This document shows positions 55,933 through 64,000 of a stretch of DNA of 64,000 nucleotides, one piece after another. This DNA comes from Imbricaverruca yamaguchii. Lineage: Eukaryota > Arthropoda > Thecostraca > Neoverrucidae. Both the position numbers and the translations under genes were made by a program. The first letter of the stretch is position 1; each line of letters begins with the position of its first letter. The stretch covers positions 62,001 through 126,000 of the forward strand of contig JAOTOL010001395.1 of the NCBI GenBank assembly GCA_034440575.1, given 5' to 3'. The notes beneath the pieces were generated by a model. The model worked only from the letters and a program-made list of their open reading frames with translations, did no database searches and was not told the DNA's origin.

Positions 55933-56519
55933 CCGAGACCCCAGCAGTCTGGCACAGAAGTAAGTGCGTGATGAGATATTAATGCTTCCGTGCTCAACAT
56001 GGATGTCGTTTTTTTTTCATTTTCATAATGTTTGCTTCGTTCATCTGTTTACGGTGTTTACGTGACCGGAGGCGGCAGGATATGATGGGCCAATAAATGA
56101 TGCGGCACGTGATCTCTACCCCAGTCCCAACCCCCGTTTGCCGTCATACTACGCACTCTGATCTTCATCTCTGGGCCACACTCGCTGTCTATAGCTCTCG
56201 CCACACAGGCGGTATGATCAACTCTGTGTGTATGATTTACAGAGAGCTTTGACATGACTGGGATGGTAAGGCTATTGGCAGTGCAGTTTATTATGATTTG
56301 TTAAATGGAACCAAATGACTGCTAAGTGTTGTGCGATATTATTTGATGAATGCGTCTCCGTGTCAAAGAACAAAAAGGTAGGGCAAGTACCACGATGAAA
56401 TTCAAAATGCGTCACATCCGCACTAAAAGGAGAGTGGTGTTCTTGCTGACAGGTCACTGTACCTCATTGCCACATATGCTTCAGCATAGATATTTGTCAT
56501 CAAGTACCGGGGACTAGGC
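55933..56519. other. Unique stretch, no recognised gene
   Basis: Short T-run near 56010. Nothing else recognised. Confidence 0.4.
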
Positions 56520-56724
56520 AAAGAAAGAGATGGCGAGAGAGCGAGAGTGAGAGAGAGAGAAAGAGAGAGAGCGAGAGAGATAAATGAGGAGAGAGGGAAA
56601 GAGGGAGAGAGTGCGAGGGAGAGAAAGAAAGAGAGAGAGAAAGAAAGAGCGAGAAAGAGAGAGCGAGAGGGAGAGAGAAAGAAGGAGAGAGGGAAAGAAA
56701 GAGAAAGGGAGAAAGGGAGGCAAG

Positions 56725-56791
<67 letters not shown>

Positions 56792-56850
56792 AGGGGGATA
56801 AGGGAGAGAGAGAGAGGGAGAGAGGGGGATAAGGGAGAGAGAGGGAGATG
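56520..56850. repeat. Polypurine (GA-rich) tract
   Basis: GAGAGA with AAAG and GGGA variants. Purest at about 56735-56785. Confidence 0.93.
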
Positions 56851-57329
56851 GTCATTAAGACCATAGTGCACATCGACAGCATAGTCATCAGGGTTCGCCG
56901 CAAAATAAAAGTCTTTTGTCGGACTTCATCCAGACGTTTCACTAAGTACAATTTAGCTTAATAGTATAATTTGGGCACTGTTCTTCAGCATTTTGATGTG
57001 AGCACTTCTTTCACGCAAAATGGCACTTTTATACATTACTCTGAGCAATTAAAGCCTGCAGTGAGTGCTGTCTGGCTGGGAATTATTGTTAGATCATGTT
57101 GGAATGCACATTAAAAATGCGCAGCCTGTTTCGCACGTTCGTGTCCACTAAATATCCGGACTGAATAATGAGCAATTCCATTGGATCGCAATGAACGACA
57201 ATTAGTTGCAATTAACTTCCTCCATGTTTCAGGGGACGCGGAATAAGTACATTTAATGGTTTCGGACCATGCAGTACTGTAAAGAGACTTCCATTAGATA
57301 TTAGCCGAGGCCGGCGAGAACAGATGGCA
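56851..57329. other. Unique stretch, no recognised gene
   Basis: About 480 bp. No coding region is recognised. Confidence 0.4.
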
Positions 57330-57760
57330 GCAAGATCAACGATGTCAGTGGGGTCAGCCAGGATAGATGGCATCGAGGTCAGAGAGGCCAGCGAAGATGG
57401 TAGTAGGGCCATTGGGGCCTGTGGGGTCACCAAAGATATATGGTAGTAAGGTCACTGGGGTCCGTGGCGTCAGTGAAGATAGATGATCGTCAGGTCCTTT
57501 GGTTCAGTGAGGTTTAGACAGATTTCAGCGGAGTCGGTGGTGTCGGTGACGTCGGTGAGGTCAGCGGGGACAGACGACAGTGAGGTCAGTGAGGTCAGCG
57601 GGGACAGATGACAGTGAGGTCGGCGAGGTCAGCGGGGACAGACAACAGTGAGGTCAGTGAGGTCAGTGAGGTCAGCGGGGACAGACAACAGTGAGGTCAG
57701 TGAGGTCAGCGGGGACAGATGACAGTGAGGTTGGTGATGTCAGCTAGAACAGATGATAGC
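57330..57760. repeat. Imperfect 34-bp repeat rich in AGGTCA
   Basis: GAGGTCAGTGAGGTCAGCGG followed by GGACAGAYRACAGT recurs at about 57570-57730, with decayed units to the left. AGGTCA-GTG-AGGTCA direct repeats occur in most good units. Confidence 0.8.
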
Positions 57761-58115
57761 AGGACCGATAGGCCATGGTTGAGATGGCAGCGATGTACAG
57801 CTGAAGAATTTGCATAAGAGCTCAATCGCGCCGGGCTTAAATGTTCAACAACTCGGCCTAAACTCTGACAGGGTCTTGAAAAGCAGGTTGCCAAGTACAT
57901 CCGAAATGTAAACGTATTCTGCATGTTTGTCATGCTGCACGAAATACAGCTGGGTCAAAGGCGGTCGATGCATGAGCCGGAAACACAGTCTCCCTTTCAC
58001 GCTTGACAAGGATGTCCATGATTCATCCGACAATATTGGACTATGGGGACCCACCGACTGCGTATGTCAATGTAGTATCTTGCAACTTTGCAAATCTTGC
58101 CGTCCTGTGCAATGA

Positions 58116-58300
58116 GGCGGGGATGGCCGATCGGTTTAGGTGTTGAGCTCCGACCACCAAGGTCCCGGGTTGAACACTTCCACCGCTCAAAGCATTTCCC
58201 AATCCCGCGGCCCGCCGGCGAAACAGTGCGGACGACGTCATTTGCCGTGACTGTACGTAAAGTAAGTCACGAGCCACCCAATAAACACACAACAAAAGCT
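58116..58300 (+). mobile_element. tRNA-like SINE fragment
   Basis: GATGGCCGATCGGTTTAGG resembles a pol III A box in tRNA context. GGTCCCGGGTTGAACACTTCC, about 35 bp on, resembles a B box (GGTTCRANTCC). A non-tRNA body and CACCCAATAAACACAC follow. The anticodon arm cannot be folded convincingly, so this is a SINE or tRNA pseudogene, not a tRNA gene. Confidence 0.5.
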
Positions 58301-58574
58301 CTCAACATGGTAGACGAGACCGCTGGACTTCCAGTTCGACTCCTGTTTCCTGGTAGCATTCCTCTTGCGAGAAGTTCAGTGCTGTCCCGCTGCATTTTGT
58401 CTCGAGCTGCTGATTCTTATCTTCAAGGTCACCATGTGTTGGTAGGTGTAGCACTGCGAAACAGGCTTGAATTGTCAGGCAGAACACGATGAGGAATATC
58501 AGCCGGCGTCATCGTAAGCTTGGGTTCGCGGTGACAGATGGGACCGACACGACCGCCCGCGTGCTACGTCTCCA

Positions 58575-61500
58575 GCCTTACTAGGCCAGCTGCCAACTGA
58601 TCCTCCCAGCCGTCTCCAGCCTTATTGGACCAGTCGCCAACTGACCCTCCCAGCCGTCTCCAGCCTTACTGGGCCAGTCGCCAACTGACCCTCCCAGCCG
58701 TCTCCAGCCTTACTGGGCCAGCTGCCAACTGACCCTCCCAGCCGTCTCCGGCCTTACTGGGCCAGTCGCCAACTGACTCTCCCAGCCGTCTCCAGCCTTA
58801 TTGGACCAGTCGCCAACTGACACTCCCAGCCGTCTCCAGCCTTACTGGGCCAGTCGCCAACTGACCCTCCCAGCCGTCTCCAGCCTTATTGGACCAGTCG
58901 CCAACTGACACTCCTAGCCGTCTCCAGCCTTACTGGGCCAGTCGCCAACTGACACTCCTAGCCGTCTCCAGCCTTATTGGACCAGTCGCCAACTGACTCT
59001 CCCAGCCGTCTCCGGCCTTATTGGGCCAGTCGCCAACTGACCCTCCCAGCCGTCTCCAGCCTTACTGGGCCAGTCGCCAACTGACCCTCCCAGCCGTCTC
59101 CGGCCTTATTGGACCAGTCGCCAACTGACTCTCCCAGCCGTCTCCAGCCTTACTGGGCCAGTCGCCAACTGACCCTCCCAGCCGTCTCCAGCCTTACTGG
59201 GCCAGCTGCCAACTGACCCTCCCAGCCGTCTCCGGCCTTACTGGGCCAGTCGCCAACTGACTCTCCCAGCCGTCTCCAGCCTTATTGGACCAGTCGCCAA
59301 CTGACACTCCCAGCCGTCTCCAGCCTTACTGGGCCAGTCGCCAACTGACCCTCCCAGCCGTCTCCAGCCTTATTGGACCAGTCGCCAACTGACACTCCTA
59401 GCCGTCTCCAGCCTTACTGGGCCAGTCGCCAACTGACACTCCTAGCCGTCTCCAGCCTTATTGGACCAGTCGCCAACTGACTCTCCCAGCCGTCTCCGGC
59501 CTTATTGGGCCAGTCGCCAACTGACCCTCCCAGCCGTCTCCAGCCTTACTGGGCCAGTCGCCAACTGACCCTCCCAGCCGTCTCCGGCCTTATTGGACCA
59601 GTCGCCAACTGACTCTCCCAGCCGTCTCCAGCCTTACTGGGCCAGTCGCCAACTGACCCTCCCAGCCGTTTCCAGCCTTACTGGGCCAGTCGCCAACTGA
59701 TCCTCCCAGCCGTCTCCAGCCTTACTGGGCCAGTCGCCAACTGACCCTCCCAGCCGTCTCCGGCCTTACTGGGCCAGTCGCCAACTGACCCTCCCAGCCG
59801 TCTCCGGCCTTACTGGGCCAGTCGCCAACTGACCCTCCCAGCCGTCTCCGGCCTTACTGGGCCAGTCGCCAACTGACCCTCCCAGCCCTCTCCAGCCTTA
59901 TTGGGCCAGTCGCCAACTGACACTCCCAGCCGTCTCCAGCCTTACTGGGCCAGTCGCCAACTGATCCTCCCAGCCGTCTCCAGCCTTATTGGACTAGTCG
60001 CCAACTGACCCTCCCAGCCGTCTCCAGCCTTATTGGGCCAGTCGCCAACTGATCCTCCCAGCCGTCTCCGGCCTTACTGGGCCAGTCGCCAACTGACCCT
60101 CCCAGCCGTCTCCGGCCTTACTGGGCCAGTCGCCAACTGACCCTCCCAGCCGTCTCCGGCCTTATTGGGCCAGTCGCCAACTGACACTCCCAGCCGTCTC
60201 CAGCCTTACTGGGCCAGTCGCCAACTGACCCTCCCAGCCGTCTCCAGCCTTATTGGACCAGTCGCCAACTGACCCTCCTAGCCGTCTCCGGTTTTATTGG
60301 ACCAGTCGCCAACTGACCCTCCCAGCCGTCTCCGGCCTTATTGGACCAGTCGCCAACTGACTCTCCCAGCCGTGTCTCCGGCCTTATTGGACCAGTCGCC
60401 AACTGACCCTCCCAGCCGTCTCCAGCCTTATTGGGCCAGTCGCCAACTGATCCTCCCAGCCGTCTCCGGCCTTACTGGGCCAGTCGCCAACTGACCCTCC
60501 CAGCCGTCTCCGGCCTTACTGGGCCAGTCGCCAACTGACCCTCCCAGCCCTCTCCAGCCTTACTGGGCCAGTCGCCAACTGACACTCCCAGCCGTCTCCA
60601 GCCTTACTGGGCCAGCTGCCAACTGACCCTCCCAGCCGTCTCCGGCCTTACTGGGCCAGTCGCCAACTGACCCTCCCAGCCGTCTCCGGCCTTACTGGGC
60701 CAGTCGCCAACTGACTCTCCCAGCCGTCTCCGGCCTTACTGGGCCAGTCGCCAACTGACCCTCCCAGCCGTCTCCAGCCTTATTGGGCCAGTCGCCAACT
60801 GACACTCCCAGCCGTCTCCAGCCTTATTGGACCAGTCACCAACTGACACTCCCAGCCGTCTCCAGCCTTACTGGGCCAGTCGCCAACTGACACCCCCAGC
60901 CGTCTCCAGCCTTACTGGGCCAGTCGCCAACTGATTCTCCCAGCCGTCTCCAGCCTTACTCGGCCAGCTGCCAACTGACCCTCCCAGCCGTCTCCGGCCT
61001 TACTGGGCCAGTCGCCAACTGACCCTCCCAGCCGTCTCCAGCCTTACTGGGCCAGTCGCCAACTGACCCTCCCAGCCGTCTCCGACCTTACTGGGCCAGT
61101 CGCCAACTGACCCTCCCAGCCGTCTCCGGCCTTACTGGGCCAGTCGCCAACTGACCCTCCCAGCCCTCTCCAGCCTTATTGGGCCAGTCGCCAACTGACA
61201 CTCCCAGCCGTCTCCAGCCTTATTGGGCCAGTCGCCAACTGACCCTCCCAGCCGTCTCCAGCCTTACTGGGCCAGTCGCCAACTGACACTCCCAGCCGTC
61301 TCCGGCCCTACTGGGCCAGTCGCCAACTGACACTCCCAGCCGTCTCCGGTTTTATTGGACCAGTCGCCAACTGACCCTCCCAGCCGTCTCCGGCCTTATT
61401 GGACCAGTCGCCAACTGACTCTCCCAGCCGTCTCCAGCCTTATTGGGCCAGTCGCCAACTGACCCTCCCAGCCGTCTCCAGCCTTACTGGGCCAGTCGCC

Positions 61501-62935
61501 AACTGACACTCCCAGCCGTCTCCAGCCTTACTGGGCCAGCTGCCAACTGACCCTCCCAGCCGTCTCCGGCCTTACTGGGCCAGTCGCCAACTGACCCTCC
61601 CAGCCGTCTCCAGCCTTACTGGGCCAGTCGCCAACTGACCCTCCCAGCCGTCTCCGGCCTTACTGGGCCAGTCGCCAACTGACACTCCCAGCCGTCTCCA
61701 GCCTTATTGGGCCAGTCGCCAACTGACCCTCCCAGCCGTCTCCAGCCTTACTGGGCCAGTCGCCAACTGACCCTCCTAGCCGTCTCCAGCCTTACTGGGC
61801 CAGTCGCCAACTGATCCTCCCAGCCGTCTCCAGCCTTACTGGACCAGTCGCCAACTGACACTCCCAGCCGTCCCTGGCCTTACTGGGCCAGCTGGCAACT
61901 GACACTCCCAGCCGTCCCTGGCCTTACTGGGCCAGTCGCCAACTGACCCTCCTAGCCGTCCCTGGCCTTACTGGGCCAGTCGCCAACTGACCCTCCTAGC
62001 CGTCCCTGGCCTTACTGGGCCAGCTGGCAACTGACCCTCCCAGCCGTCTCCAGCCTTATTGGGCCAGTCGCCAACTGACCCTCCCAGCCGTCTCCGGCCT
62101 TATTGGACCAGTCGCCAACTGACACTCCCAGCCGTCTCCGGCCTTATTGGACCAGTCGCCAACTGACCCTCCCAGCCGTGTCTCCGGCCTTACTGGGCCA
62201 GTCGCCAGCTGACCCTCCCAGCCGTCTCCAGCCTTACTGGGCCAGTCGCCAACTGACACTCCCAGCCGTCTCCAGCCTTATTGGGCCAGTCACCAACTGA
62301 CCCTCCCAGCCGTCTCCAGCCTTACTGGGCCAGCTGGCAACTGACCCTCCCAGCCGTCTCCGGCCTTACTGGGCCAGTCGCCAACTGACACTCCCAGCCG
62401 TCTCCAGCCTTATTGGACCAGTCGCCAACTGACACTCCCAGCCGTCTCCGGCCTTACTGGGCCAGTCGCCAACTGACCCTCCCAGCCGTCTCCAGCCTTA
62501 CTGGGCCAGTCGCCAACTGACACTCCCAGCCGTCTCCAGCCTTATTGGACCAGTCGCCAACTGACACTCCCAGCCGTCTCCAGCCTTACTGGGCCAGTCG
62601 CCAACTGACCCTCCCAGCCGTCTCCAGCCTTATTGGGCCAGTCGCCAACTGACACTCCCAGCCGTCTCCAGCCTTATTGGGCCAGTCGCCAACTGACCCT
62701 CCCAGCCGTCTCCAGCCTTATTGGGCCAGTCGCCAACTGACCCTCCCAGCCGTCTCCAGCCTTACTGGGCCAGCTGCCAACTGACCCTCCCAGCCGTCTC
62801 CAGCCTTATTGGGCCAGTCGCCAACTGACACTTCCAGCCGTCTCCAGCCTTATTGGGCCAGTCGCCAACTGACCCTCCTAGCCGTCTCCAGCCTTACTGG
62901 GCCAGTCGCCAACTGACCCTCCCAGCCGAGCGCGA
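58575..62935. repeat. 44-bp minisatellite, about 99 copies, with 484-bp higher-order repeat
   Basis: CAGCCGTCTCCAGCCTTACT is followed by GGGCCAGTCGCCAACTGACCCTCC. CAGCCG at 58651 and 58695 gives 44 bp. Variant markers GCTGCC (58721, 59205) and CCTAGCC (58913, 59397) recur exactly 484 bp apart, which is 11 units. Confidence 0.96.
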
Positions 62936-64000
62936 GAAGCGACTCGAACCATGTCTTGCCAGGACAGGGGAGACCAGTGCAGGCTGGAGATCTAACCAAC
63001 GGAACGTTTGTGGTTCTTTGACTGATAACGCTACCTTAGGATCTCAAGTAAGTGTGAAGGAAAGCAAGGATTCACCCCGTGAGTTGTCGGTCTTGAAAAG
63101 GTGGGAAATATCAGTCATCAAGGGGAATGTTGAGATCATCGGAGCTGACAGAAGTTGTGCGGAACTACGCAGCCTGCCGGTGATTGGCAGAAGCGCTCGT
63201 TCGCGTTGGCGATCTTTTATTTAAATACACCTTATCCTGGACTCTGTGTTTGCCAAGAGAAGAAGGAATGATGTATCCGACCCTGCGAGATCTCGTGTTA
63301 CCACAAGTGATCGCCTTGACCTCGGGTCGTCTTAGAGCTTTCCATGCTAAATTCGAGTTCAGCGACCATTTTTGAATAATTAAACCCTAAAGTGCGCCAT
63401 AGTCTTCAGCTAATCCCCTTCTATTTCAACCTTACTTTATTGGGTAGCATGGCTGGATCTAGTTAGCCTGAGTAGAAAATACCTCATCCCAGGTAGCGGA
63501 TCAAAGAAAAACCTGACATCAATTCGGCACAATTTATCGACGGTTTCTCAGCAAATTGGCCATTTACCGTGAGTTATCGCAATATCCAGTTGCTGGCCAC
63601 GATTCAGCAGCAGATCCACCGAGGAGCATGACTTACGGTGAGGTAGTGTGGTTATCCATCACTGTTCTTGTCAGGACAAATGACCCTCCACAGGATCTTC
63701 ATCTCTTGATATTAACCATTCCTGATGTGCAGATGACATAGATAACTGGTATATTACCCGAACGTTGACCAGCATCACATAATTCACAGCGTCGGCCAGC
63801 CAGCGTTCGATTGCAGATGGGGGTGGTGCCAGCCATGGGCAATAGCAGCTGATGGGATGTCGTTTAGCTACATACATGACGCATGTGGCGATTGTGATCT
63901 ATGTCAGTTTTGCATCTGTTCGCGCGCCAAGTGCACCAATTACAGTGCAGAATCGTTGTGACAATGGAATGTATAGTTTTCGTGAACCGCAACTCTTTAC
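62936..64000. other. Unique stretch to the end, no recognised gene
   Basis: About 1.06 kb. The longest frame (62853-63224) starts inside the array and has no known domain. Confidence 0.45.

Noticed and set aside
58116..58180. Functional tRNA gene
   Set aside because: A- and B-box-like words are present, but acceptor and anticodon arms do not pair convincingly. Called a SINE fragment instead.

Overview
This is a stretch of animal (invertebrate-like) nuclear DNA with almost no host genes. It carries decayed non-LTR retrotransposons with RNase H domains, a CR1-type LINE, a Ty3/Gypsy-type gag, TTAA-flanked non-autonomous DNA elements, and about 30 unrelated tandem arrays. By my addition the arrays cover roughly a third of the window. 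I see no operons or bacterial genes, and I cannot name the species. An arthropod or other marine invertebrate is plausible, but the sequence does not prove it.

Layout. 0-3.8 kb: five short-period arrays (42, 31, 28, 20, 17 bp) plus a fragment of a LINE 3' UTR. 4.0-5.4 kb: a young CR1-type LINE with an open reverse-transcriptase frame, an (TTTATGTC)4 tail and one mutated catalytic Asp. 5.6-7.4 kb: a 174-bp tandem repeat interrupted by a TTAA-flanked palindromic element. The next repeat junction preserves the empty site. 7.4-10.6 kb: a 32-bp array of about 100 copies. 10.6-14.5 kb: GC-rich DNA with six perfect TGACGTCA sites, several arrays, and the only good host-gene candidate, a 54-codon single-pass membrane protein or terminal exon with a downstream AATAAA. 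15-20.7 kb: 36-, 8-, 23- and 30-bp arrays.

21-28 kb (minus strand): a nearly complete but decayed I/Jockey-group LINE. Order is ORF1 with zinc knuckles, AP endonuclease, RT, RNase H, C-terminal Cys-His motif, 3' UTR. Two minisatellites sit inside its coding regions. The monomer of one can be traced to a hairpin in ORF1 itself. 28.5-29.7 kb (minus): a Ty3/Gypsy-type LTR, primer-binding-like site and frameshifted gag. 30.5-31.5 kb: a second TTAA element of the same family. 32-36.4 kb: microsatellites, a 34-bp array whose units place a CAG|GTGAGT splice-donor consensus after a pyrimidine tract, a cluster of ACACCC/GGGTGT mini-hairpins, and a 60-bp GTA-rich array. 36.65-36.9 kb: a CpG-rich patch with four CACGTG E-boxes in 47 bp. 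38.6-43.2 kb: 34-, 24-, 25- and 94-bp arrays in otherwise featureless DNA. 43.4-46.6 kb (plus): a second, internally deleted RNase H LINE. 46.7-54.1 kb: 23-, 147-, 17/19- and 14-bp arrays. 54-58.5 kb: mostly unique DNA with a direct-repeat AGGTCA array and a tRNA-like SINE fragment. 58.6-62.9 kb: a 44-bp array of about 99 units with a 484-bp higher-order repeat. The last kilobase holds nothing I recognise.

Many very long open frames are by-products of stop-free tandem monomers and are not annotated as genes. The real coding remnants are the retroelement frames and the small membrane-protein exon. The most interesting theme is the birth of minisatellites from within transposon coding sequence, next to independent TTAA insertions whose history can be read from the array they hit.
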